This document shows, piece by piece, positions 36,201 through 51,200 of a stretch of DNA of 64,000 bases (the first letter of the stretch is position 1; the number at the start of each line of letters is the position of its first letter). Below the pieces are notes generated by a model that worked only from the letters and a program-made list of their open reading frames with translations, was not told the DNA's origin and searched no databases. Source of the stretch: Mycteria americana (taxonomy: Eukaryota; Chordata; Aves; Ciconiiformes; Ciconiidae); assembly GCF_035582795.1 (NCBI RefSeq), contig NC_134370.1, forward strand, positions 48,843,501-48,907,500, written 5' to 3'. Made by a program: the position numbers and the translations under genes.

Positions 36201-39200
36201 CTAGTCACGCACCTGCCCTGCATTCACACACCCTCTTAGCCTCCAGAGTCACGCAAGGCTTGGCTCTGCCTCCTTCCCATTCACATTTTTGCTACTTCAT
36301 CAGGTCTCATTTTTCGAGCTTGAGGGAGGACTTGGAATGAGCGACCTGAGGTCAGGATCTCTCCAAACAGTTTGACAGTACACATCTGCTAACCTGAAAC
36401 ACTGGGCTCCCAAAGTGTAGTTTTGCTCCTTCTGAACTGCGGGACTGCAAATTCCCTGCTTAAATTTTGCACAAATTCCCAAAACCGGAAGGGTGAAACA
36501 GCCGATCTACACTCTGTACCTACCCAATTTAGTATGACTGTTGCCAACATCTTCTCTGTAACCATTTACATCTTCCCTTCAATCACTTTTCCCAGACCAT
36601 GAGCTTTAGTAAACCTGCATTCACTATCAGCTAGATGCAACTCAGTGCCCAGTGGGTTAACGCAAAGGGGATTTGTTACTGGGAGGCAGCAGAGGCATGA
36701 GATGAACTTGCATTTAGCATGCCAGTGCTACACTTTGTCCTAATTGCTCCCTCTCAAGAGCAAGCTTAAATGCCAAGAGAACTTCCCTTCTTCGCACTCA
36801 CGCAAGGTCCAACCAGTCAGACTGGCTTATCAAAACCAGGCCAAGGGAGTTAAATAAACTCTGGCAGAAAGCAATCAAGGAGGCGACGTGTAAACCCACA
36901 AACAATAACACTACTGCAACAAAACTGAACTCCTGCCAACTTTAATTATGTTTGGGTTGGACAGTGCACCTTTATTGTTTGGTAATGAAGGTAATAAAAT
37001 AAATTAGCTCAGGCCTCTTAATATTAAGTAAATGTATTTTACAGCTGCCTGGAAAAAAAAAGGCAGATATAGACTAAACAGTTTTGTGACACGCAGAGTA
37101 TTGCTGAAGCCTGATTAAACATGAAGTATTCTCCGTTTATGAGGCACACTCTGTCCTGGGCACTACCACTGTGAACAAGTTATCTCGTCGAGCTTCACTA
37201 TGCAATGTTAACATGCATACTGGTTGGTTAAAACACCCTATGCCAGCAGAAGGACAGAGCTAACTCTCCAGAAGTTAACGAAATAAGAGTTTTTCCCCAA
37301 ACAAGCCCAGAGCAATGTTGCTGTCAAAAGTCCACACACTTCCCATGCTTTCAGTTGCAGGAAAATAAAAAAAATAAAATAAAAAAAAAAAAAAGAGGGC
37401 TGCTGCTTGAGTAGCTCAGTGTGTAAGCCCCATCTTTTCTCTTGACTATTTTAGCAGCTCTCTAGCTGCTAAAATAAACACAGGCAAGCTGCGGGAATGG
37501 ATGAGATGGAACTAGACTTAGGATCTCCTGAAAGCTGTATGTGAAGCCATTAACTCTTTCCTTTGGCAATAAATAACTCCAGGTTCCAGAGCCACACAGC
37601 TCATGGTCTAAGATACAGTTACGTGAAGGGGGTATAACTCTTGTCCAGTTCAGGCAGATGGGACATTACTTGCTGTCTTTTGCTGGTTGTAAAGCTGCAG
37701 CCACCTGCCTGCAGACTAAGCAAAACACAGTTACTTGCCCCACAAATATGAATGATTTTCTCCACAACCTTAAAGGCTAGGTTGTTTTTTTTTAAATCAT
37801 CATTATTTTTAATTAAGACAAATTCTGTGGGAGTTCTGGCTGATATTCCAACATTAGCCTCTCCCAGCATTAGTGCACAATTCACTCCGGCTGAGCAAAA
37901 AACTGTCTGAGGGACAAAGAGACTTTGCCCCATGACCACTTTGTTTTCTCCTGCAGTTGGATAAAGCGAACTTAATTTGCACTCAACTCAAAGATCCCAG
38001 AAACACTTCACACATTCAATATACACAATTGCTGTAAGGCAGTCATCCATAGACTGACGAGCTAAAAGCTAGAGAGTAGAAAAGTCAGTCAAGGACATGG
38101 CACACACAAAAAAAAGCCATACTGTCTGCATCATCCTCGCACAACAGACTCAGGCTTAGTTTTGTAGTCCAGCCCTGGCACATAAGCTCCACCTGCTACA
38201 TTGCTTTACTGCTAAGCATGCTTTTTTTTTTCCCACTATCTCCTTACTGTGGGGAAAAAAAGTTTCTTGACAGACAGGTTTGAAGTCTGGTTAGGGGAAG
38301 CACAGAGAAATAAATATTGACACTTAGTCTGATTTTTTGAGCACAGTCCTGCTTTCACTTGACAAGTGGCTATCTCAAATTTCTACAGCAGCTGAGTTTG
38401 AAAAATCCCATTTATTTTCCAGAAGAGACACTGGGATGGAAACAGCATATTTTCTACACTAACAGCATTAACGAGAAGAGAACCTACTTTGGACAAAGCC
38501 TTATTAGTACATCAGGGAAAGAAATACATACCTCACCTATGTGGCATACAGCTCTCCTCTTATCTCAGTGTGCTCATAAAGACACTTGCTTGGCAGAAAC
38601 AAAGTGAAGAGGAAAGGAGAGATGAACTGCAAAAAAAGAACGATTTGGAGAGCCTGGTATGCTTGAGATTATGTAATACAAAGTCACTGATGATGAACTG
38701 AGATACTCCATCCTACTGCAAACTCCTCTGAGCTCCAACATACCTGCAGAACATTGGCTTTGCAGCTACTGTGAAAAGATCTGATCCCAAAACACCATGC
38801 TGTTCAAACACAGATCGTTTCAATGCTGATAGCCAACAGAAGGAACAGAGACAGACCTGTGCCAACACACGTTTCAGTTCTCTAGCTGGACAGCTCTGGA
38901 AGTAGAAAAAGACAGCTCACACCTCATAAAAACTATCAGCCCTTCCAGGGAGGCAGATTTCTGTTAAACAGTTCTACTTCCCCTTTCAAGAGTCATGTAA
39001 CAGTAAATAGAGAGACAGACCAATAGCAGCCAGCCCAAAAGAGTAAAGACTAATTATTATATTTGGGAGAGATTCAAATGTGGAACCCCAGGGATGGACT
39101 TAACTCAGTCATGATCAAAGACCTGGTAAGTTCTATTAGCTTCAGGTTTTTATTTTTGTTTGGAACAGATCCTCATCTTCATTCCCTGCTTAATTCTAAA

Positions 39201-42200
39201 ACCCACGCTAGTATACCTACGCGCGATGGCCTGCCTCCATAAAATTAGATCTCAGAAAAACACTTCAGTCCACCAGGATGGTTATCAAGCTTCGTTTACA
39301 TCCTACACAGATCGACTTATTTTAGTCAGTAATAAAAACACAGACTGGAAGCCCTGTAGATTAGTCTTTTGGAGAACTGGCATCAGCAGTTTGCTGGTTT
39401 TACCACTGCACAGTCCTGGTTATTTCCTAGCTCCATGGAAACATGGCATAAAAGAGCATGCAAGGATTCACAGACTTCTTCCTCTCCCACAGTGACAAGA
39501 GCTGGATATTAGCTCACTGTCAATCACCAGCATCCCTTTGTTTGTGCTATTATAGCAGACAGAATAATCATTCTATCAGCCAGAGCTCTTTTAAGACGAT
39601 CATCTTCAAGACTGGCCTAGGGAAAAAAAATTATGAAGTACTTACTTCTCCTATAACTAGGAAGTGCTTTTTGCAAGTAAAGCTCCCCTTAGGAGTCCAG
39701 AAACAACTCCGTAGGGAGAATTCAGAAGCAGAAAGAGAATTCCTGCCACAGATACATCCAAAATCATGACTTTCAGCACTATTGGCACTCTCATTTAATT
39801 CAGCAGCTGCTGCTCTTTGAGCCACTAACAGAGGCAGGCTGCCTACAGCTTAGCATCCTCCTTCCAGCTGCTAAACAAAAGAAATCAGGATTTTTTTCAA
39901 GTGACAGTCCATCATTACTCCAAGCCCACTGAGTATCTTTCTGTCCCTTGGAGGGCTGACTCGCTACAAAAAGCTCTAGACTGAATGCCAGAAACAGTAG
40001 GCAAGTTACAACTGTTTACAAGAGCTTTTGCTAGATAGACATTAGCATTTCCTAAGCAAAAGTAAAACTTCCTCAGTGGACACAAAGGCAGTCACTCTCT
40101 GTGGGAAAAACATCTAGAGAGACACAGCACTGGGACACTTTTATCATCATTCATAGGACTGTGAATGTGCCCTGCTCAGCACAGGCGACAGGGAACTGTA
40201 GCTGTCAATACCCTGCCCGTTGTGTGACATGACAGCTTTTCTTCCAAACAAATCCAGAATTCCACATAGGAGACTAATCACCCAACAGTAGCTAATGAGG
40301 CTAGCAAGACCCTGCGACTACAGAGGGGAGTCGTTTGCCACCCTCCCTGTGCAGGCTTGCCAAGAACAAAACAAGAAAACAGCAGTCCTTTCACTGGGCT
40401 GCTCCCTTCATGCAAACAGGGAGCCAAGAGTTTCCATAGTAAAGGATGATAGAGTTTAGCAAAAACATGATTTCACTTTCATCCCCTGAATTACTTACTG
40501 CTGCTTGCTGCTTATTGCATGTCAGAGTTTTCCTCCCAGGAACTGTACTGCTAGAATACTGTATTAGCCATACTTCTCAAATTGGCAGCTAACAGTAGGT
40601 TAGCTTTTGTTTCAGACTAGACATACATAGAGGCCCTGTCTCCTCTCAAACAAGCCAGCTGGGAAGACGAATTGACAAGTAGCAAATTTTAAAAATAAAA
40701 AAAAATAGTAAATCACACACAAAAATGAAGAAGTGCTGATTCACACAGCACATGGGCAACCAGTGGAGCTTCTTGCCACAGGACACTGTAGAGATACTGA
40801 AAGCTTGCACAGATTTAAAAAGCATAGGTTAAATTAAGCAGAAGAAAAAACAAACCTCATCAAAAGCTATTAATACTGAACTATCATTTCTGCTTCAGGA
40901 AGTCTTAAAATTGTGAAAGACGAAGCACTCGGAGGAAAGTCTCACTGCATGTTTACTCTGTTTTTTCACTTTTCCTTAAGTATCCTTGGAAACACAATAC
41001 TGAACTGGACAAGTTCTGATATGACCCAGTGCATGTTTATCTCATTTGAGAGCAGAATAGATCAATAGGAAGATGGATGACACAAATGGAAAACTATGAC
41101 ATCATTGTGTAACAGAACCATTCAAAAATTTACTTTTTTTTTTAAACTGAAAAGCAGCAAATTATTGCAAATGAATTGGCTTCCTTCTGTAAAGTGTTCA
41201 CACCTCAGATGGAGTTTCTGGGCAGAGAAAGAATGACAGATCAAGGACCTCATCACACTTCTGCTCGGTGGCCAGACCACCAGGATATTAGCTATTTAGT
41301 GTCTCTCTACAAAAAGATCTGAAGTTTGATTTTATTCTGATGTGGAAAAGAAACATTCCTGGAATGCCAAAGTTCCTACATTTTGCAAATGCTAGAAAGC
41401 ATGCAAACCGAACCACAGGTAGGCTAAAGTTACAGGGAATTTGCACCTAAGTGTAGCATAAAGTACATATGCTACACTTCATAGCACGTGTATGTATAGA
41501 AATAAAAACTGTCCTTGTAGCAAAATCCATCAGCATACAGAACTGGCTCCTGGTGAAAGCACCATTACCTGGTGCTTGGCCAAAAAAACCCAAAACAAAA
41601 CACAACCAAAAAAACTACTGAACCAATTCTACCCTTCCCCAAAGCCATGGATTAGGAACTGAATAATATTCTCTGCATTTCAATTTTAGGAGCACTGCCA
41701 CCCTGCAGCCAGGCAGCTCACTGATCCACCCTGCTACCTTCACCTCCAAGAGGCTACTTAGCAGCAGCAAGGACCAGAAATCAGATTTGCAGGAGAACAT
41801 CTGTGCAGCGGCTGGCACCAGCATGCTGAGCTAGTTTCCCCTCATGATACACTTGACAAATACGCCTACTCAAACACAAGCCTAGAAGTTTTTCTTTCCT
41901 TTTATAATTAAGGCTAAGGTAAAGCAAAGGCGAGAAAGACATTCTTTACACACACATGAATGTGTTTGTCCAGCTTTCTGGGGCTCAATCTTTCACACAG
42001 CAGCAGTGGACAGTAAGTAAGTGGGGGGCGACACACCACATAAAAAGCCTTTTGTACAACGAATGTTTGGAATTGTGAATGGGAAGAGCCAGAACTGTTT
42101 TTTTATACCAATGACATTTAAAGTTCCACAAAACCATGCAGAAATATCTAACTACCACCCAAGGAGTATCAGAAACACATGAAATCTCCAGCCATTTACC

Positions 42201-45200
42201 AAGAAAGCACAAATAATGACATGCTACCACGTACCGGAATCCTGAGACCATCCCTCCCTCTCAAGAGCCAGCAATCAAGTCCACACAGGTTCATCATGCT
42301 ACTGAAATCAAAGCAAGGATTCAAAACGGCTCCTATTCAGTTTCCATTCTTGTTATACAACCATCAGTTTTGTTACCTATTGCAAAAACACCTACCTTGT
42401 TGCCCTATTTGAATATTTTTTTTATCTCAGAAATATTGCAAATAAAGGTTGAATGTAGATACAAGGCACGGATCCAATCTTACGTAAATGAATGCCCTTG
42501 CTTGTACCACATTAAGCTGATAGACACCCCTTGGGGAAAACAATCCACCACATGTGCCCCAGAAAAGCGGTAGAGCTTGCATCCTCATCAGTAAGGGATG
42601 TAGCATACCCGTGCAGAATTCTTTGTTAGCGTTCTGGGGTACGACAATCCTTCTGTAGACTATGGGCTCCGATTCCAATATGTTCTCGTCATGCCGATAG
42701 CGAGCTGGTTTCTCATTTGGGGTCCCCCTGGAACGAGTGCCACTCCTCCTCTCATAAGTTTCAATCTCTTCAAACACAGCTGCCTTGTCAAAAAGGGCCA
42801 GGTTCCCTTCAAAATCAAAATCTGTGTCTGGGATTTCATCAATGTCATCCCCAAAGCATTCATCATCTTTGCTCTTCATTTGCCCGTTTTTCAGGCCACT
42901 CTTCTTTGGAGTCACTTGGTTCGGATGACGGCTACTGGATGACCCTAAACAAAAATAAAAGCAAGTTGAAAGTGAGTCATAAATGGAAAAAGCCGTGCTT
43001 GCTCATACACTTTCTCAGCAAATATTGTAAGAGAGGGGAGCTTATGCTTGCAGTCCACTGACTCAAGGGATACTCGCTTCCCAAAGAAGCTGTAGACCCC
43101 ATCTTTGGCATTACTCATGCTAAGATAAGCTAACAGAAAACAGAACAAGAGCATCAGGAGAGAGACTTTCAGGGGCTTCCCACTGGCAAGGTTAGAAAAA
43201 CAAGCTTGACCACAGCAGCAAAACAAGTGTTTCTCCACATTTTATTTAATTAAAGATAGTGTCACATTAGTGATAAGATAATAAGCTCGCCATGATCTAG
43301 GACAGTTTTCTTCCTATACTGAGCTCGTGCTCATGCAGGCATGTGGCCCAAGACCTTCTCTGGAATTTCCCTAAATTTCAGAGATTAATGTACATGTTTT
43401 CTTCCATAACAGGCTGGCCACCTATTAATGATCTTTAAGGGAGAACTTAAAACCCCGGGAATAAAGCATTTCTTTTTCCTCGCACTTGTTATCAATAGGT
43501 ACACATTTCTGTACCGATACGAAGCCTTTTTCCTTATTTCTATTGCATTATTCTACTTACTCATCTTGCAGGTTTAAATACACTTATTTCCAATCACAAG
43601 TAATTGTGAAAGCCTGATTTCTCTGGAGCAAGAGTGATGAAACTCTCTTCATCCCCAACTTATGGCTGGAGATCAAGGACTAATACAAAACCATATGCAG
43701 TTAGGAGGTCAATATATCCCTCTACTTGCTTATTTCTTACATTATTATTCAGGTCCCCCATACAAACTCAGGTCCAGACAACATTAATCTGCTTTTTTTA
43801 TATGTACATATATATATATATATTAAAAAAATAGTATGCCCATTGTTAAATTTGCAATTACTAGAAAATATTTCAGACCAATCCCAGCAATCACAGGTAT
43901 CACCTACAGTGTCCAATAGATGGAGTAAGAATTATCACACCAAAACTGCTTGTTCTACTAAAATATTTCTCATAGTTTCTGATAATCACCTTTGTAATTT
44001 ATACAAATGAGTTTGACAGAATCTATTTGACAACACAGAAACAAATTACCACCAAATTACCACAATGATGTGTGCTCTTTCTATACCTCCTCTACAAATG
44101 AAAAAGCAGCATTTTTTTGTCTTTACACAGTATTGCCCATCAGTGAGAGAAGACAGGAAGAATTTGAAGTCATCTAAGGATACTTAGAAAACATCCCAAA
44201 AACATTTGCAATAGGCACAACCTTCATGGCGTCCTGTAAAGTTACTTGTCACCTTCGTAAGTGCAGACAAGTCTAGCTTGGTCTTGGCAAATCCCTCCTC
44301 CTCCCTGCCTGGAAAGGCTTATTTGTAACCTTGGGTCAGACTGGTGCAGCAGCCACAAGCTGCCTAACAAACCTGAGCTCTGATTTCCCACATTTCCAAA
44401 GTGTGAAATCTTCCACTCCATCAACAGGAACAGCACTTCACCTAGAAAGCGAAGGACCCTCCTCCTGTCAGCTGTTTCTACAGGGATGTTCATTCATTTC
44501 AGGATCAGGACAGGAACCAGCACATTCAAGACCAATGTGCTGATTTCGGCCAAGTTAACAAACAGAACTCGTCTCTCTACAGCGAAGTTATTCAAGAGCT
44601 CAATTACACAACTTCAGTTGCAGCCATTAACTTCAGAACACCCTTATGATTACCTGAAGCCTTTATAGAAAACACTGTAAGAACAGACCGGAGCAGAGCG
44701 CGCTTTCCTGGAAGATACAGGCAGGCAGCTCCGAGTTCTCAGAGCTTATAAAGGACTTTGTAAGCTCTGCAAATTTGCTTTACAGCGTGATACTGAGTTC
44801 ACCTAACACCACATCTAACTTATGCCATGCTGAAAGATGACGTGCTAAGGATATATACTTGGTTTTATTCTCAATTAGGAATGCAATGTCTCAGCAAGGG
44901 TTTTCCCCCGTTTATTTTCCCCCATATTTTAGACATATTTTCCCCATATTTTAGACATATTTCACTTGTTTTTTCTAGAGAACCGTTTAAGTGACTAACC
45001 TGAAAGCTTTCCCAGCCCCCACAGCAAGGAAGCTCTTTGAAATGCTCAGCAGGTCCTTCTCTGGTGTCTTAAGTACTTGAGCTAAACAGATCAGACCAGA
45101 ACACCCTAAAACACTCCCTCTCAAAGCTGCTGCAGCTCCAGTCTCCAATTATGCCATAATTCACAAGTCCAGCAACAGCAAAGGTGCACAAGAAGTCAGA

Positions 45201-48200
45201 GTCCACCATTTCCCACCTTGAAAAGCAGGAGGTAAGACCCCAAATCTTCAAGGCTTTGTGGAACCATCAAGCAAAACCCCCCAAAATGATCATTTTCCTA
45301 ATGTAAGTAATTTGTTGTTCTGGTGGGTTTTTTGTTTTAAACATAAGCTTGAATGCTCTAGTTATACCAGTTAAAAAACAGTGTTGCCCAAGCATCCCTA
45401 GCAAGCACTGAAGAGACTGAAAGAATCAGCTTTCCCCAGCTTTATCACCTGGCCTAATGAAAGATGTTGGCTTTTCCCTTTCTTCTCCAACATCATTATA
45501 TCATTATAGCTACAGCACTACTATGTTAAATAAAATATCTTAAAGGGCATCTACAAAGTTAGACAGCTAATAGCATAAGTCTCTTGCAGCGACATAGCTA
45601 TCCTGCCTACTGGATTTACTCTAACCTCATTGCATCATGAAAATCCACTGACTACAGCACAAGCCACGTACCTCTTCAAAACAGCAGTATCAGTAGAACA
45701 GCCAGCATGAAATATTTATTCTGCACGTACTGGAGCAACTGAAACTAGCCATACAGAGTTGTGTGGTCAGCGTCACCACACTTTGACAATACTCTTTATT
45801 TATAATAATTTGAAATTACTACTAACTACAGCAGGTAGTTCATTTTCAGAACAGTGATTTTCAAGCTGCTGGAGACATCAAGGAGTTTTTATAAACAACG
45901 GGGTGAGAAGAGACTACTGTAATACCCTTTTTGCCAAGAAGCCACTGAAGGACAGATAGCAGAATTCAAGAATTGCTGGTGATAAAACACGATATAGGAG
46001 AGAGAAAGGATAAGTCTTTCTGGCAAGCAGAATTCCAGTATACAAGCTATGACCGACCAGTCATTTACATACATGGTTTTGACAGAAAGGGAAAGCTTTT
46101 TACTAATGCGCAACTTCCAAATTTGACATACAAACCACCCCAAAGTTGTACACAACTTGGTATGGAGCCAGCAACTGCCACTACCAACAAGGGAATCACA
46201 CCCAACACTGCTGCTATCAGCCGCACAAGAAATGAAAACCCAGACCAACGCAACAGGCCGAGTTCTCCAAATGTTCACAAACTCCAGGTTGACGTAATAG
46301 TCAAGGGACTCTCAGAATTCAGATGAGTAAGCTGGAGCCTACAATGAATACAATGGCAAAAGCCTGCTTCTTGTGTCAATGTCAAGTGTTATGGCAACTC
46401 AGTTCGTTCCTGTTACCCAACAAGAGTTTTTACACTCATTGCCAGATTCTTCTGCAAACAACTCCATGCTACCCTCAGCCGACCTGAAAAGCGAAATGTG
46501 GGGATAGATGCACCGCCGTGCAATGGATCCAGGGGACAGAAGCAGCTGATGTGAGCAGTGTGTAAATGCTGACAGAATAAAAAGCTGCACTAGAAAAGCA
46601 GTGAGAACAATGGCTGGAAAGCTCCCCGGGCTCTCCTGCAGACACAATGAATGGGAGCCAAGACCATACCTCATCAAAACGAGACATGCGGCATTGTGGT
46701 GGGCAGTTCTCTAATCCATACCAATGGATGCCAATTCTGAAATACTGCTGACGCACACAACCAGCTGTCTTTTCACAGACTGCATTACAACTCTACAACA
46801 GAAGTTGCACAGAACATGGTAGAGGCCTCCTACAAACTCTGAGCAAAATTAAGTGGTGTTCCTCTTCAAGCATTGCCATCTAGACCGGCAAGAAGACTGG
46901 CAGCTGACACTGTTCAGGGAAAAGAGGAGAAACACCTAGAAAGGGGGCAGGGGGAGGGAAGGGAAAACTCGGGCAGAAGAATCTGAGATAAGGCTAACAG
47001 GAGAAGCGTCTACTGCCTTCCAGGGCACTAGTGTGACACACCAGACCAAGCCATTGCCTGAAAGCCCCTATTCACAGCTGCACTTGCTTCCATGGCCTGC
47101 TCTGGTCCTCTGCCAAGCAGCTACAGAAATCCAGACTTTCCAGTCCAGCTCCTTTTGGATTGCAACTTCCAGAGCCCCTGTCCTGTGTGTGTATGCGTGA
47201 AGCTTATTAAGGAGAACAGCACATGGCTCCATGTCAAGTTGGCAGCTTGACACTGCACAGAAAAGCGCCTCCCTCAAAAGATAAACAATACTTCCCAGGC
47301 TTTTTTGTTTCTTAGGAAAAAAACCTGTCATATATAGCACACAAGCAAATGTAAAGTCTCTAGTGAGCCGGCTGCCTTCCTGCGAGATCCCTGTGGGAAC
47401 TTTTGCCGCCAGCCCTGGCACGAACGAGCCCGGTGCCAGCATGGCACAGAAGCCATTGTTGTGAAACCTGCACTGATATTTGTTGTTTATCGATTCCTGT
47501 CACACAAGTACTCTGAAGGGGGAACTTTGTCCCTGACTTAGCACGCTAAAGGGCATCAAAAGGTCAACTTTCAGCTGTACTAAACCCTATATGACTTAAG
47601 TTCTAGATGAAATCTCAGCCCATTCTTCTCCGGACGCCTGTACCAACCATCTGCATAGAGCCAGGACCTCTTCCGTCCCTCTCCGGAGATTCACACATCA
47701 TTTGCCCTACTCTCCAAACACACACATTTTAGAGGGTAAGAGTTCACTTTTCTACCTCATTTACCCTAAAATGAATCCAAGCTAACAATAATCTACATAT
47801 AGCACCTTGCTCAACTTGTTTCAAACAAAGTCTGTAAAAGAAAATCTGACCTGCTGTTGTGCTTACGTAAAACTGATGCAAGCTATTTGTGGGTTGAAGT
47901 GGTTTGAAGCACTCACTGCTCATCCCAGACCTACCAGTCACTGGCAAAACAGCATTATGTGAGGTAATCCTTCTACGCACTCCATCCAACCAGAATAAAG
48001 CAAAGCAAGAGTGACTTTAGACATTTAGGTAACTGACACTGAAGTTCAAAAGTTTTCCTAAAACCAACCGAAGTAACATACTCAAACAACTAACTGGAAT
48101 TTAGGAAGAGTTAAGGAATTAAAAAAAAAGTTAACCTTAAAAGAACCACAGCTCTCTTCCTACAGCAAGCACTATGCAGTGTTTATGCCTGGGTAGAAGT

Positions 48201-51200
48201 AAAACACTCAAAACCAGACAGGCTTGCAGATGGTTAGGTCACCAAGGAGTGTTTGCCTCCTCTTCCACATCGTTCTGGCCTTCCTCCTCCCATCAAGCCT
48301 GTTTGGCGATCATTTAAAGAAAGAAGTGAGTTACACTTTATTTAAAGAAATGAAGAGAGTTACAACCCTTTCAGACAACAATACAGCTGTTGGTGGGGGA
48401 GGAAGACTTCCAGAGGTCCAAAAACTTCTCACATAAATACAGTCTTTGATCTCCCTGTTTAACTGGCCTTGCTCCCCTTGGTTTTGTTTCTTTTCCAAAC
48501 ACAGAAGCAAGGGAAAAAAAATGAAGCCATGGAAATACACCAGATAGATACTGATGCTTCAACAATTAAGTCATGGAAATATGCTGGATATATACAGACG
48601 TTTCGATAATTGCATGATGAAGATCTAGAAAAGAGCATAGCCCAGGGGGCTTTGAGGAAAAAAAGAACATACCCAATTTTGGCACCGCATGAGAGCTGGC
48701 TGAAGATTTTATGAACAGAAATAAAACTAACGGATGCTTGACTTTGCGATGCACCAATTGTATCTTTACATCATTCTCATTAGAGCCTGTTAATTTGTGT
48801 TTTCAACAACACAGCAAGTAACATTTGTAATTACTTGTAGGGTGATGTTGTAATAGGTTATGGTTATACAGGCTTTAAATAGAAAAGCTTTATAATATTG
48901 CAATTTGTTTCTGGTTCCTTTTACAGGAAAAGTGGAGGCTGGCAATTGGGCAATTGTCAAATAGGAAAGATAACAGGAATGAGGAAGTCATCGTAACTGG
49001 CATTATTCAGCTCTGCATTTTCTAACATTTGATGCTGGTGAAGCAGAATAATACACAGGGTGGGACAGGGAAGATCTCCACTTCGCTAATTAAATTTGAA
49101 TATTCACTTTAACAAATAAATTGTTAAAGAACTATTTGCTTTTTACGTAAATTAGGCATCAATGACACTTCTCTCAGAAATGCTGCAGTAAAGAAAACAC
49201 TAGTACATTGCTCTTTGCGTACTCAAACAGGGCTGTTCTTTGGGAGACTGAAACAGGGAAGGGCAAAAAGATATATATGATGGAAATGTATGGCACAATT
49301 GTAGTGCAACTGATAAAATAATCTCTTTCTAGTCATACTCCAGCTCATGTCCCACCATATCATTTGTCTTTGCAGCCATCTACAGCTCCAGTCCCTCCAG
49401 TTCCGCCATAGCCAGCACAACACAGCATCCTCCTAAGAGCTCCCAAATATCACCTGTGCCTCTCCCAAACACCAGCCCACATAGCTGGAGGCTGTACAGA
49501 GAAGGCAGCTGCTTCCTTCAGTCTCTTTGCTGCTCCTCTCCACCCTCTGTTCATACACACCTTTTCCCTGTTATATCACAAATTCCTGTAGTGTCCACCC
49601 CTACTATTCTCAACTCAATCTCTAAGCTCTTGCCAGCAGGGACAGAAGAAAGGTGTAAAAGATCATATCAGGATGTTAGGTGAGGGGAGAACGTGGAGAG
49701 CATTTTTCTTCTGAAATGGTGTCTTATGTGTCCTAAAACTAAATGAAGTAACACACCCTGAAAATAAAGGCTGGTATTTCTCAGCAATTCACGTTCTCAG
49801 GAACGGGAATTTGCAGTTCGCATCCCAATTCATTTTTGAAGTACACAACACCACCCTGCTTCTGTCCTGAATGAGCAATATAACAGCTTTTGTGACCATT
49901 CCTCTTTATACTACCACGTTCATAAGAGACACACAGAACAGTCTGCAGCATTTTCAAGTTCAGAAAGACTAATTTCCTTTAATGGGCTTCAAGAGAAAAC
50001 AAAACAACACAACACAACTTCAAATCAGGTTTGGCATGGGAAGCTTGCCGAATTCCCACAACACAACCAACATCCCATCAAAAACGGTCCTGCACATAGC
50101 CCCTTCTTACCCACACGATTCTGAAGGTTACTCTGGACAAGTTGACTTCTGAAACAGCGAGTACGTGACCACGAGGCACCTAAGTAACACTAGCTTTTAA
50201 GGGCAAATAACGACATCATAAATTCTGCTACAACCTTCCCAACCTGTTAACTAGATTGGCTACAGGACTGCACTGCACAAACAATGTACTCAAGCACTGC
50301 CTTAGGGCCCCACATGGAATACCCTGCAGAAGCCAGGGCAACAATCGTGTACTTGATTTTTCAGCTGATAAAGTGCTATGATAAATAGGGATCTGTCCTC
50401 TGCTAGAACCAGCTGCTTTCTGCTGTTCCTCCATGTCGGTTCAGGGGCAAGCACAAAGAGCACACACAAATTAAGGTTCTCACCATAATCTACTCTCCAG
50501 TTATTCAGCTGAAGAGCACTAACTTCTCCGCATTAACTTTTCCAGCCTGTGTCTAGCAAGGAAAGGTATTTCATTGGGAATCAAAAGAAATTAAAAGTAG
50601 AGTGAAATTTGCCTCCAAAGAACTCTAGTGATAGTTTTAAAGTCTCCCCACAGAGGAAAAGGAGCTAGAATTTATGGTCTGCATCAGCATGATGGCAATG
50701 GAGACATCAGTGAAGCAACCCTGTGTCAAATATACCCTGAACACATTTCTGTAAGGTGGCCGGAAGCCTAGAGAAACAGAATGTATTCTTCTTAAAAAAA
50801 AAACAACCAAACAAAACAAAACAAAAAAAAACCCACAACACCCAAAAAACCAACCTCAAAACCCCCAAAACAAACATAAAAACCCGACACAGAAGTGGCT
50901 GACCAGGTCAAGCAACCTGCTTCACCTGACTATTCTTACCCAATAAAACCATTTTATTTACCTGCATAAGGGCATTTCATGCAAGCATACACATATATCT
51001 TTGTAAGCCCAGTCCGGCAAGCTTTAATGAAACTGTATGAACATTCATACCAAATTATGGATGAGATTGCATCATCTTCTAATCATAAAAGATTTAAAGA
51101 TAAGTGCCAGACATTTAGATCTGCACTTATAATACTTCGAGGCACAGTTTGTGAAGTTTTTCTCCTCAACATTTATCTTCCTCTTTTTCAGAGCTTCAGG

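Noticed and set aside
37365-37396. A-rich tail suggesting a retroposon in an EDC3 intron
   Set aside because: No element body and no flanking target-site duplication could be seen.
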